From: Paenibacillus taichungensis
GTDB lineage: Bacteria; Bacillota; Bacilli; Paenibacillales; Paenibacillaceae
Reading direction: 5' to 3'
Assembly (NCBI RefSeq): GCF_013359905.1
Contig: NZ_JABMCC010000104.1
Coordinates: 62,001-126,000, forward strand
Length of the DNA stretch: 64,000 nt
Shown: piece by piece, positions 17,494 through 24,906 of the stretch
How positions within the stretch are numbered: position 1 is the first letter of the stretch
How the letters are laid out: every line of letters begins with the position of its first letter
Position numbers and translations under genes: made by a program
The notes under the pieces: model-generated
What the model saw: only the letters and a program-made list of their open reading frames with translations
Told to the model about the DNA's origin: nothing
Databases searched by the model: none

Positions 17494-19040
17494 GAATGGC
17501 CTCCTGCTTCCGCCGTTTTCACATACGAGGATGGTTTTGAGCGCTTGCGAGCGTCCTCTTCCTGGATCAGCTTCACGCTGATTCGAGCTGATTCAAAGAT
17601 GGTCGGCAATCCACTGCCCGGATGTGTTCCACCACCTACCAGCCACACCCTTTTCAACTCTTCAAACTGGTTATGCGGCCGCAGGTACATCATCTGCCCA
17701 AGATTATGAGCCATATTAAATGTTGCTCCACGGTACACGTCGAGTTCATTTTGCCAATCCAGCGGTGTAAACATCATGGATTCTTCAATACGACTGCGGA
17801 TGTCTGACAACTCAGGAATCGATTCCATCCGCTTCATCATCGCCTCCCGCACATTCTCCCGTTCCACCTCCCAATCGATGTCTCCGGTAAGGTTCGGCGT
17901 AGGCATGAGAACATATAATGCAGATTTTCCTTCCGGTGCGAGCGTCGGATCGAGTCTGGAAGGGTTATGAATATAGAGGGATGGATCCGCAGACAGCACT
18001 TTATGCTTCGTAATCTCGTCGACGTTCAGTCGATAGTCCTCGGGAAAATAGATGGAATGATGCGGTAAATCCACTTCACCGTCCACACCCAGATACAGCA
18101 TGGCTGTGGAGCAAGAGAATTTTTTACGCTTCATTTTCTCCGGTGTATATTTCTTAAGTACGCCAGGTTCAAACAGATGGTTCACGGCATGCGCAAAGTC
18201 CGCATTAACGACGACATGATCTGCTTCAATGCGTTCGCCATTTTCAAGCAATACGCCTTCTGCACGACCATTGCGAACAATGACCTGTTTGACCGGACAG
18301 GATGTATGTATTCGTCCTCCATATTCTTCAACGACATCAGCCATAGCTTGAAATACGCGATTGACGCCGCCAATAGGGTGAAACAAACCATAGTTGTGCT
18401 CAATAAACGACAGAATCGTAAACGTACCCGGGCAATCCCATGCAGACATGCCAAGGTATTTGGATTGGAACGTGAATGCCCAGCGCAAGCGCTCATCCGT
18501 GAAATAGCGGGACAGAATGCCATAGACCGTATTGTTAATATCGAGTTTTGGCAGAGCTGTCATGGCATCTCTTCGCAAATAATCTGCCAGCTTGCCGAAA
18601 GGTCTGCGCAGCAAAGGCATAACTTTGCCAAACTTCACTTCCTCTTCCTGCATGAATCGAAGGTAATTGTCCTCGTTGCCGGGGAAAAGCTCCTTAATCT
18701 GTGCGGCTGTATCTTCACGGTTACGGGAAGGCTTAAACACCTTATCGCCAAAGTTCAGGGCATACAGCGGAGTCAGCTCTTTCATCTCCACATAGTCGGA
18801 TAATTGGCGTCCCACAACATCGAACATCTCTTCAATCAGCTGAGGCATCATCAAAAACGTCGCACCCCGGTCGAACCGATATTCGCCCAACTCCAGTCTG
18901 GAAGAACGTCCCCCGATGACTGGCTGTTTCTCATATACATCTACTTCGTACCCCTGGCCGGACAATAACATCGCTGCTGCAAGTCCACCCGGACCTGCAC
19001 CAATGACTGCTGCACGTTTACGTTGCTGATTCGGTATCAT
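17490..19040 (-). CDS. Additional CrtI/CrtN-family FAD desaturase
   Basis: A 516-aa FAD protein, first gene of the carotenoid operon. Landmarks: AAVIGAGPGGLAAAMLLS, DRGATFLMMP, HPIGGVNRVFQAM and the C-terminal GGGTHPGSGLPTIFESAR, which is more CrtI-like than the two other homologs in the operon. It may perform extra desaturation or an oxidation (CrtNb/CrtNc-like role); which step is not readable. The frame is open to a GTG at 19049, but ATG at 19040 has the better spaced site AGGAAAGG. Its promoter region carries the CarH-type operator. Confidence 0.85.
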   Translation of the reverse strand: MIPNQQRKRAAVIGAGPGGLAAAMLLSGQGYEVDVYEKQPVIGGRSSRLELGEYRFDRGATFLMMPQLIEEMFDVVGRQLSDYVEMKELTPLYALNFGDKVFKPSRNREDTAAQIKELFPGNEDNYLRFMQEEEVKFGKVMPLLRRPFGKLADYLRRDAMTALPKLDINNTVYGILSRYFTDERLRWAFTFQSKYLGMSAWDCPGTFTILSFIEHNYGLFHPIGGVNRVFQAMADVVEEYGGRIHTSCPVKQVIVRNGRAEGVLLENGERIEADHVVVNADFAHAVNHLFEPGVLKKYTPEKMKRKKFSCSTAMLYLGVDGEVDLPHHSIYFPEDYRLNVDEITKHKVLSADPSLYIHNPSRLDPTLAPEGKSALYVLMPTPNLTGDIDWEVERENVREAMMKRMESIPELSDIRSRIEESMMFTPLDWQNELDVYRGATFNMAHNLGQMMYLRPHNQFEELKRVWLVGGGTHPGSGLPTIFESARISVKLIQEEDARKRSKPSSYVKTAEAGGHS

Positions 19041-19140
19041 GCCACTCACCTTTCCTATGTTAAGAACTATCTCTAGTACTATAGTCTCTAACCTATTATT
19101 AAACCGCCCTTGAACTGTTCAAGCGGGTAAACGCAAAAAC

Positions 19141-19171
19141 ATTATACAAATGTAGTACAAATATTATACAA
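19141..19171 (-). promoter_or_regulatory. crt operon promoter candidate
   Basis: The minus strand has -10 TATAAT (19141-19146) and TTGTAT (19166-19171) with a 19-base spacer, longer than usual, as often at MerR-family controlled promoters. A second candidate, TTGACC with 17 bases to TTTAAT, lies just upstream. Three TACA repeats occupy the -35 to -10 interval. Confidence 0.5.
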
Positions 19172-19174
19172 CCT
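19142..19174 (+). promoter_or_regulatory. CarH-type operator at the crt promoter
   Basis: TACA occurs at 19145, 19156 and 19167, exactly 11 bases apart, in units TTATACAAATG, TAGTACAAATA and TTATACAACCT. CarH repressors are known to bind three 11-bp direct repeats with consensus nnTnTACAnnn; units 1 and 3 also carry the upstream T. The array overlaps the promoter elements of the carotenoid operon, so binding would block RNA polymerase in the dark. Confidence 0.75.
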
Positions 19175-19230
19175 ATTAAATCAAAAAATGACCCGCTGGT
19201 CAAATTCTCTATTAAGATATTTTAGAAAGC

Positions 19231-19268
19231 AAAAAAAACACCCTCCGCGCTCTTGCGTCAAAGGATGT
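19231..19268 (-). terminator. carH terminator
   Basis: Arms 19238-19247 and 19259-19268 form a 10-bp stem including G-U pairs, extended by GCG/CGC, with eight U on the minus strand. It separates carH from the carotenoid operon, so the latter needs its own promoter. Confidence 0.85.
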
Positions 19269-19329
19269 CCTGTATATCTAAACCTATACATTTTATTTTA
19301 AAATACATTTTCAAAAAGACACGAATCCG

Positions 19330-20262
19330 TTATCTTCGCCCAGGCGAATGTTCAACAAAATACTCACGTTCCATCCATGTTTGCCAATCCGCTGAATCTC
19401 CGGGCATAATCCACTGCGGATAACGTGCGTTCTCTGCACGCTCATAGCCCTTCCCTCCAAGTACAAAGCGCATATCAGGGAACTCGTCCAAAATTCGTCC
19501 TATGAGTTGATCACACCGTTCAAGCAGTTCTGAACTGGTAATCGAAAGACAAATCAACCGAATTTTCTGCTCCCGGATAATTGGGTATATTCCTTCTTCA
19601 GGTGTGTTAGCTCCGAGATAGAGCACTTCTGCACCATTTTTACGCATAAACAGGGAGAACAACATTAAGCCAACCTGATGATGCTCCCCTTCCGGGCACA
19701 AGGCTAGAACTTTGGGCAGATGCGGATAGATCGGGAACAGATGGAAAAACTGATAAAAGCGCTGTGAAATCAATTGAGTCATAAAATGTTCTTGAGCGAC
19801 CGAAGCCCTGCCCTGCTCCCACGCATCCCCAACACGAACGAGAATAGGCACCAGCACATGATAAAACATTGAATCATATCCGTACATGGTGAAGCCAAAA
19901 TCAATCAAACCATTGGCCCGTTCGCCCTGAAAGTTGTATAACGAGTCGTAGATCTGATCGGCTATACGTACATATGCTTCTTCCATCGTGGGTACTGGCG
20001 GCGTAAATGACGTAGGCACTACAGCAGCTTCCTGTGAACTGGTTTTGTTCACCTTCAACATGCGTACCGCTTCCGAAATATTGGTCTGGTGCTGCTCCAC
20101 TTGCTCTTTCAACCAGCGCAGATCTGCAACGTTCTCTTCCGTGTACAAGCGATAACCCGATTCCGTCCGCTCAGGGGTGACCGCACTGTACCGATTCTCC
20201 CAAGCCCGGAGCGTTACCGTCGGAATACCCAGCATGGCAGCGACTTGTTTGATGGAATACAC
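19330..20262 (-). CDS. carH: CarH: MerR-family B12-dependent photoreceptor repressor
   Basis: A 310-aa light-responsive regulator. The N-terminal MerR helix-turn-helix (1-70: VYSIKQVAAMLGIPTVTLRAWE) is followed by a helical bundle and a cobalamin-binding Rossmann domain. Both CarH hallmarks are present: the Wx9EH motif (W148, E158-H159) and the ExHxxG motif (E193, H195, G198), whose His ligates cobalt. CarH tetramers with adenosylcobalamin bind DNA in the dark and fall apart in light. The frame is open to 20472, but the promoter lies inside that extension; GTG at 20262 after GTAGGT fits the domain start. Same orientation as the carotenoid genes it should control. Confidence 0.9.
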   Translation of the reverse strand: MYSIKQVAAMLGIPTVTLRAWENRYSAVTPERTESGYRLYTEENVADLRWLKEQVEQHQTNISEAVRMLKVNKTSSQEAAVVPTSFTPPVPTMEEAYVRIADQIYDSLYNFQGERANGLIDFGFTMYGYDSMFYHVLVPILVRVGDAWEQGRASVAQEHFMTQLISQRFYQFFHLFPIYPHLPKVLALCPEGEHHQVGLMLFSLFMRKNGAEVLYLGANTPEEGIYPIIREQKIRLICLSITSSELLERCDQLIGRILDEFPDMRFVLGGKGYERAENARYPQWIMPGDSADWQTWMEREYFVEHSPGRR

Positions 20263-20356
20263 CTTATTACCTACTTTCTTTCCTGAAATAGCTGGACTTT
20301 CATAGGTTAAACGAATCCTTATCCCGCCCTTGTCAGGTATATGCAAATCCGAACAT

Positions 20357-20391
20357 TCCACAAAAATAATACACTCATTATACACAACGCT
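20357..20391 (+). promoter_or_regulatory. Second CarH-type operator (carH/PLD intergenic)
   Basis: CACA at 20359 and TACA at 20370 and 20381 are spaced exactly 11 bases, the same period as at the crt promoter. The array covers the -10 and presumed start of the carH promoter, suggesting autorepression; it could also affect the divergent phospholipase-like gene. Confidence 0.6.
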
Positions 20392-20405
20392 CATATGCAT
20401 GTCGA
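20377..20405 (-). promoter_or_regulatory. carH promoter (SigA type)
   Basis: The minus strand reads -35 TCGACA (20400-20405), 17-base spacer, -10 TATAAT (20377-20382). Transcription would start near 20370, which places the start codon downstream at 20262. Confidence 0.65.
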
Positions 20406-20490
20406 TTGAATCGATCGAATTGGTTTTGCACTGCTTCAATGTTGTCATCCGGGTGGTAATAGAAGTCAGCAAGTTCAGAAAGGGGAGTTA

Positions 20491-21972
20491 TTGTTGTTTT
20501 CTTATTATCGCCGCCAGACATCAGGCCGCAAGTCTTCACGCGGCAAATTTCCATACATACGAACAGGTCTCGTACTACTGGTCCTATGGCTCATCGCCGT
20601 CATGCTCTACCAGACCTATAAACCTTTACCAGCCGGCGTTTCCTATGAAAGTCGTGAATACCGTGTGGATCAGGTGCAATTTCTGCATGATCTGACTTAC
20701 CCCTCTGCTGACGGACAGATGGAACACGAACAGCAGATCTTCCAGCGCATGCAACAGATCGTTGAAGACGCGGAACAGTTCGTCGTCGTTGATATGTTTT
20801 TATTCAATAACTACCAGCACAAAGGTCAGAGTTTTCCACCCGTCAGCACTGAGTTCACGGAAACACTCGTCGCCAAAAAAAATCAGAACCCGGACATGGA
20901 TATCTGGTTCATTACGGATGAAGTGAACACCAACTATAACTCTGCACCCAATCCACTGCTAGAGCAGATGAAACAGGCTGGAATTCATGTAGTGATCACA
21001 GATGTAGACCCTTTACGCGATTCCACTCCCGTGTACTCCGCGGTCTGGCGAACCTTCTTCCAATGGTTTGGCCAATCCGGGAAGGGATGGATTCCGAACC
21101 TGATGGCAACCGACGGACCGGATGTCACTGTGCGTTCCTACCTTAAGTTGCTCAATGTGAAAGCCAATCACCGTAAAGTGGTGGTCAGTGAAAAAACGGC
21201 CATCGTCTCTTCGGGTAATATTCATGATGCCAGTGCCTACCATTCAAACATCGCTTTTGAAATAACTGGACCGATCATCGGCGATATCCTTGAGTCGGAA
21301 CAGGCTGTGCTGAATTTCTCAGGCGGGGGAAAACTTCCTTCCTATACAGCTCCTTCTACAGATCCGAATAAGGGAGATTTGCGAATTCGTTATCTAACCG
21401 AGGGCAAAGTGAATGACGCAGTACTCCATGAGATCAATCAATCGGCAAAAGGGGACACCTTGTGGATGGGCATGTTCTATATTGCTTCCCCCAAAGTATT
21501 GGACGCCCTGCTGGAAGCCTCGAAACGGGGAACCGAGATACGGCTTGTACTCGACCCGAATGAAAATGCCTTTGGTCAGGAGAAGACTGGTATTCCCAAT
21601 CGCCCTGTAGCTGCTGAGTTACATGATAAATCAGATGGCAAAATCCAAATTCGCTGGTATAACACAACAAAGGAACAATATCATACCAAGATGATGTATA
21701 TTGCCAAAGCTACCGGGGATCATATCGTCCTTGGAGGATCGACCAACTTCACCCCCAGAAACATGAATGATTATAATCTGGAAAATGACCTCTGGGTTGC
21801 TGCCCCACCAGACAACTCATTCACTCATGATGTCGCGAATTATTTTGACCGGATATGGAATAATGAAGATGCCGAGTTCACCCTGGACCTGGATGAATTT
21901 CAGGAGAAGACTACATTTTTGAAAGAAATCGTATATAAGCTGCAGCTGATTTTGGGTTTAACGACCTTCTAA
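20491..21972 (+). CDS. Phospholipase D-like membrane protein
   Basis: A 493-aa protein with an N-terminal membrane anchor (about 24-42) and two phospholipase D/cardiolipin-synthase-like halves. HxK motifs occur at H227-K229 (HRKVVVSE) and H398-K400 (HTKMMYIA), each followed by the usual G(S/G)xN segment (SSGN, GGSTN). The Asp expected five residues after each Lys is Glu in the first and Ala in the second. It may act on phospholipids at the outer face. Start: TTG at 20491, or TTG at 20494, which is better spaced after AGGGGAG. It is divergent from carH. Confidence 0.85.
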   Translation: MLFSYYRRQTSGRKSSRGKFPYIRTGLVLLVLWLIAVMLYQTYKPLPAGVSYESREYRVDQVQFLHDLTYPSADGQMEHEQQIFQRMQQIVEDAEQFVVVDMFLFNNYQHKGQSFPPVSTEFTETLVAKKNQNPDMDIWFITDEVNTNYNSAPNPLLEQMKQAGIHVVITDVDPLRDSTPVYSAVWRTFFQWFGQSGKGWIPNLMATDGPDVTVRSYLKLLNVKANHRKVVVSEKTAIVSSGNIHDASAYHSNIAFEITGPIIGDILESEQAVLNFSGGGKLPSYTAPSTDPNKGDLRIRYLTEGKVNDAVLHEINQSAKGDTLWMGMFYIASPKVLDALLEASKRGTEIRLVLDPNENAFGQEKTGIPNRPVAAELHDKSDGKIQIRWYNTTKEQYHTKMMYIAKATGDHIVLGGSTNFTPRNMNDYNLENDLWVAAPPDNSFTHDVANYFDRIWNNEDAEFTLDLDEFQEKTTFLKEIVYKLQLILGLTTF

Positions 21973-21999
21973 TTGAAAATGAAATCTCTAGCATAAACC

Positions 22000-22029
22000 C
22001 GCCTGTACACTATCGTGCAGGCGTTTTTT
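22000..22029 (+). terminator. Terminator of the PLD-like gene
   Basis: CGCCTG (22000-22005) pairs with CAGGCG (22018-22023), extended by CAC/GTG, followed by six T. Confidence 0.85.
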
Positions 22030-22034
22030 GTGGC

Positions 22035-22064
22035 TTGACAGGGAATATAAAGTGTGAAAATATA
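22035..22064 (+). promoter_or_regulatory. Promoter of tetR-ykkCD
   Basis: A perfect -35 TTGACA (22035-22040) lies 17-18 bases before an AAATATA-like -10. It sits directly behind the PLD terminator and before the operator palindrome. Confidence 0.6.
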
Positions 22065-22069
22065 GGTTA

Positions 22070-22085
22070 CCTAACGACCGTTAGG
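22070..22085 (+). promoter_or_regulatory. TetR operator palindrome
   Basis: CCTAACG-AC-CGTTAGG has perfect 7-bp arms. It lies between the -10 and the ribosome binding site of the TetR gene, the classic position for autorepression. Confidence 0.75.
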
Positions 22086-22097
22086 AAGGTGAGAATA

Positions 22098-22721
22098 ATG
22101 ACTGCACATTTGATTCGGGATGCAGCCCTGTTCCATTTTGCAAGAGATGGATATGAAGGAGCCTCCTTAAGAGCAATTGCTGACGAAGTCGGGATTAAAA
22201 AACCGTCCATATATGCACATTTTAGCGGCAAGGATGACCTGTTTTTGCAAACCCTTGCGCATGCGTTTAAGGATGTTCAGCGTCGAACGCTGGAATATTT
22301 TCGTGATCACGCCGATCTGCCACTGGAACAAAGGTTGAAGGGTTTACTGATATGGTTTGAGCAGGAGTATAACTGTAATGCCTCTGCCCGCTTTATGCTG
22401 CGTATGTGTTACTTCCCGCCGCTTTCGTTATATAGCGAAGTGATGGATCTCGTTTATCCGTTCCTGGACGGTATGGAGCGGTCACTGACACGAATGCTGC
22501 AAGGAGCGACGCGCAGGGGAGAACTACAGGCTGTTCCAGCAGAACAAGCTGCGATTACTTATATGACTTTTCTCGATGGCATCACAGTTGAGATTATTTA
22601 TGGAAGTTCACGTCGATACCGAAGACGGATTGAAGCTTCCTGGCCAGTCTACTGGCATGGCATTCATCATCTGAAACAAGAGGCACAGCCCGTTGTGCCG
22701 AAAGGAGATTCATCATCATGA
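22098..22721 (+). CDS. TetR/AcrR-family regulator of ykkCD
   Basis: A 207-aa regulator with an N-terminal TetR helix-turn-helix (RDAALFHFARDGYEGASLRAIADEVGIKKPSIYAHF, about 7-42, the recognition helix within KPSIYAHF) and a variable ligand-binding C-terminal domain. Start ATG at 22098 follows AAGGTGAG; a longer frame from 22035 would begin inside the promoter. It overlaps ykkC by 4 bases (ATGA) and very likely represses the efflux pair through the palindrome at 22070. Confidence 0.9.
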   Translation: MTAHLIRDAALFHFARDGYEGASLRAIADEVGIKKPSIYAHFSGKDDLFLQTLAHAFKDVQRRTLEYFRDHADLPLEQRLKGLLIWFEQEYNCNASARFMLRMCYFPPLSLYSEVMDLVYPFLDGMERSLTRMLQGATRRGELQAVPAEQAAITYMTFLDGITVEIIYGSSRRYRRRIEASWPVYWHGIHHLKQEAQPVVPKGDSSS

Positions 22722-23059
22722 ACCGCAACTGGTTATATGTATTTATCGGAGGACTCATTGAGATTGTATGGGTAAGTGGGCTGAAACACGCCTCCAATGT
22801 TTGGGAGTGGGCTTTGACGGCCCTAGCCATCATCCTCAGTTTTGGATTAATCATCGCTGCTTCCAAAAGATTGCCTGTGGGTACGGTATATGCCGTATTT
22901 ACGGGGATTGGTACTGCAGGTACGGTACTGACTGAAATGCTGCTATTTGGTGAAGCATTCTCACTCGCCAAAGTTTTGCTAATCGGTCTTTTGCTATGTG
23001 GTGTGGTCGGACTGAAATTGGTCACGGATCAACAATCGGCAAAAGGAGGTGAAGCATAA
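22718..23059 (+). CDS. ykkC: SMR efflux subunit, YkkC-like
   Basis: A 113-aa small multidrug resistance protein with four membrane helices, including the conserved membrane Glu (E14) and the LPVGTVYAVFTGIGTAGTVL block. The sequence, including the tail ending KGGEA, closely resembles Bacillus YkkC. YkkC pairs with YkkD to form a heteromeric proton-driven exporter of guanidinium-type or cationic compounds. It overlaps both neighbours, ensuring stoichiometric expression with the partner. Confidence 0.9.
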   Translation: MNRNWLYVFIGGLIEIVWVSGLKHASNVWEWALTALAIILSFGLIIAASKRLPVGTVYAVFTGIGTAGTVLTEMLLFGEAFSLAKVLLIGLLLCGVVGLKLVTDQQSAKGGEA

Positions 23060-23373
23060 TGGCTTGGATGGCAATTGTAGGTGCAGGCATATGTGAAATT
23101 TTTGGCGTCATCGGCATTAATGGTGCTTCTTCCCGGAAGGGCTGGCCTTATATCGTGCTCATGCTTGTATCGTTCGTATTCAGCTTCTCCCTACTATCCT
23201 ATGCGATGATGTCTATTCCCATGGGTACCGCGTATGCGGTGTGGACTGGAATTGGTACGGTAGGCAGTACATTAACAGGGATGTTCCTGTTCGGTGAGCG
23301 GAAGGAAGCCAAGCGGCTGCTGTTTATTGCCATGATTTTGGTGGCGGCAATCGGATTGAAACTGATTACGTAA
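23059..23373 (+). CDS. ykkD: SMR efflux subunit, YkkD-like
   Basis: A 104-aa four-helix SMR protein with conserved Glu (E13) and PMGTAYAVWTGIGTVGSTLTG. It resembles Bacillus YkkD and ends AIGLKLIT as SMR proteins do. It starts 1 base inside the ykkC stop (TAATG) and is followed by a terminator at 23413. Together with YkkC it forms one asymmetric transporter in the cytoplasmic membrane. Confidence 0.9.
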   Translation: MAWMAIVGAGICEIFGVIGINGASSRKGWPYIVLMLVSFVFSFSLLSYAMMSIPMGTAYAVWTGIGTVGSTLTGMFLFGERKEAKRLLFIAMILVAAIGLKLIT

Positions 23374-23412
23374 ATACCTTCATTATATTTTTTATAATAT
23401 TTAATTATTAAT

Positions 23413-23445
23413 AAAGACGACTTCGTTCAGGAAGTCGTCTTTTTG
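23413..23445 (+). terminator. Terminator of tetR-ykkCD
   Basis: Perfect 12-bp arms AAAGACGACTTC and GAAGTCGTCTTT with a 6-base loop and a T run. Confidence 0.92.
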
Positions 23446-23502
23446 GGATATGATATAAAAGGAAACCTCCTCACACTCTGTTACGTAAGAAAGGATGTCG
23501 TG

Positions 23503-23637
23503 ATGATGAAAAAATTGTTCGCGCGCATGGGTTCTTTTACCGGTTACTTCTTTCTGATCGCTGTCGGAGCCTTTTATTTGTTTGCTCTTGTAGCCATCAT
23601 CCTTCTAGCCATTTACGTCTTTAAGGGCGGAGCCTGA
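23503..23637 (+). CDS. 44-aa single-span membrane peptide
   Basis: A short hydrophobic protein (MMKKLFARMGSFTGYFF...) with a basic N-terminus and one long membrane helix (about 11-40), ending FKGGA. The ATG at 23503 follows AAAGGAT. It resembles the many unannotated small membrane peptides of Firmicutes, but no family can be named. The strong start region and composition are the only support. Confidence 0.45.
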   Translation: MMKKLFARMGSFTGYFFLIAVGAFYLFALVAIILLAIYVFKGGA

Positions 23638-23824
23638 TATAGACTATTTTGAACTCATCCTATTCAGCTTGCTCGCCCTAACTAACCTGAGTACTCATAC
23701 TTATCATACATATTGCAATGAACATTCGTCGCTCATTATATAGCCTTTATGGCGTCTACATGTTATAGGAAAAATGCTCCAATCCCCTTATATTACGCCT
23801 CTTCTTTTTCCATTTTTCTCCCAT

Positions 23825-23854
23825 TTGAATTCCGTTGTCTTTATCGTTTATACT
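23825..23854 (+). promoter_or_regulatory. Promoter of tetR-swrC
   Basis: TTGAAT (23825-23830), 18-base spacer, TATACT (23849-23854). The operator-like dyad follows immediately. Confidence 0.55.
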
Positions 23855-23858
23855 TGGT

Positions 23859-23874
23859 TTGACCCTAAAGTCAA
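23859..23874 (+). promoter_or_regulatory. Inverted repeat, probable TetR operator
   Basis: TTGAC-CCTAAA-GTCAA is a dyad with 5-bp arms placed just after the -10, typical for an autorepressing TetR-family regulator. Confidence 0.5.
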
Positions 23875-23918
23875 TTCAAGAACTCGTAAGTTCCGTAGGT
23901 GAGGTGGATGTATCGTTA

Positions 23919-24866
23919 ATGAACCCTATCCATGAAATGAATGAGAAGAAAAAGCTCATTATTACCACAGCACTCAAGCTGTTCTCAGCCAAAGGTAGTG
24001 CTGCAACCTCCATGCAGGAGATTGCAGAGATATGTGGGATGTCAAAAGGAAGCCTCTACCTCATGTTCAAATCCAAAGAGGAATTAGAGGCCAGCACGAT
24101 GGAATACTGCATATTCACGCTCATGGACGAAATGTCCCAGATTGAACATGAAGCTGGGCTCACTTCGAGAGAACGTCTGCACAAACAGATTGAAACACTG
24201 CTTGTCCATGTATCCGAGCTGAAGGAATTTTTACGCGTGCAAATGCGCAGCATGATGATGGATGAAGAGCAGCATCGCAAGGAAAAGTGCAAACCGAAAA
24301 ACAAGGATCTGGAGATCCGTACCCTGCACTGGTTTAAGGACAAACTGGAGGATCTGTACGGACCGGAGATTGAACCCTATACCATAGACCTTATCATGCT
24401 CACGCATGGTCTGTTCCTCTCCTACGTCAAAATCTGGTTTACGGAAATGCCTTCCCTTACCGTATCCAAGATGGCAAGCAACATGCTGCAAACGATTGAT
24501 TATGCAGCTCGCGGATTGCTCGATCAACGCCCCGCCCCTCTGGTTCCTTTGGAACATTGGCCAGCATGGAGCAGCGATTCAGATACAGATTCGACAATGA
24601 TGCGTCACCCCATTCATATCATCAAACAAATGAAGGATATCATCACTTCTGATATGCCTCCAGGGCAATTACGCAATGACGCGCTGGAGACCATCGCCAT
24701 CCTGAGACAGGAAATGATGGAATTCACACCGCGACGTGCCATTATTCTGGGCATGATGCGCAACCTGGATCACATTCCTGTCATCCAGCCATTGCACTCC
24801 GAGCTTCAGCATATTATGGATGCCATGTATAGCCGGTTTATCCAAGCTGACTCGTCACAACAATAA
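23919..24866 (+). CDS. TetR-family regulator of the RND pump
   Basis: A 315-aa TetR/AcrR-type regulator, longer than usual. The helix-turn-helix is KKLIITTALKLF through MSKGSLYLMFKSK (about 10-52); the C-terminal half is a long helical domain of unknown ligand. It directly precedes the RND transporter, separated by 40 bases, as YerO precedes swrC (yerP) in Bacillus. The ATG at 23919 is downstream of the promoter and dyad; the longer frame from 23835 overlaps the promoter and is unlikely. Confidence 0.85.
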   Translation: MNPIHEMNEKKKLIITTALKLFSAKGSAATSMQEIAEICGMSKGSLYLMFKSKEELEASTMEYCIFTLMDEMSQIEHEAGLTSRERLHKQIETLLVHVSELKEFLRVQMRSMMMDEEQHRKEKCKPKNKDLEIRTLHWFKDKLEDLYGPEIEPYTIDLIMLTHGLFLSYVKIWFTEMPSLTVSKMASNMLQTIDYAARGLLDQRPAPLVPLEHWPAWSSDSDTDSTMMRHPIHIIKQMKDIITSDMPPGQLRNDALETIAILRQEMMEFTPRRAIILGMMRNLDHIPVIQPLHSELQHIMDAMYSRFIQADSSQQ

Positions 24867-24906
24867 AGAAATATAGGGAGAAACAGAGAGGAGAAGAAAC
24901 CATCGT

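Noticed and set aside
20263..20472. 70-residue N-terminal extension of CarH
   Set aside because: It spans the -35/-10 promoter and operator repeats; residues are unlike MerR proteins and the helix-turn-helix begins right after GTG at 20262.
22030..22097. Guanidine riboswitch before ykkCD
   Set aside because: Only about 70 bases separate the previous terminator from the TetR start, and they are occupied by promoter and operator; too short for the riboswitch.
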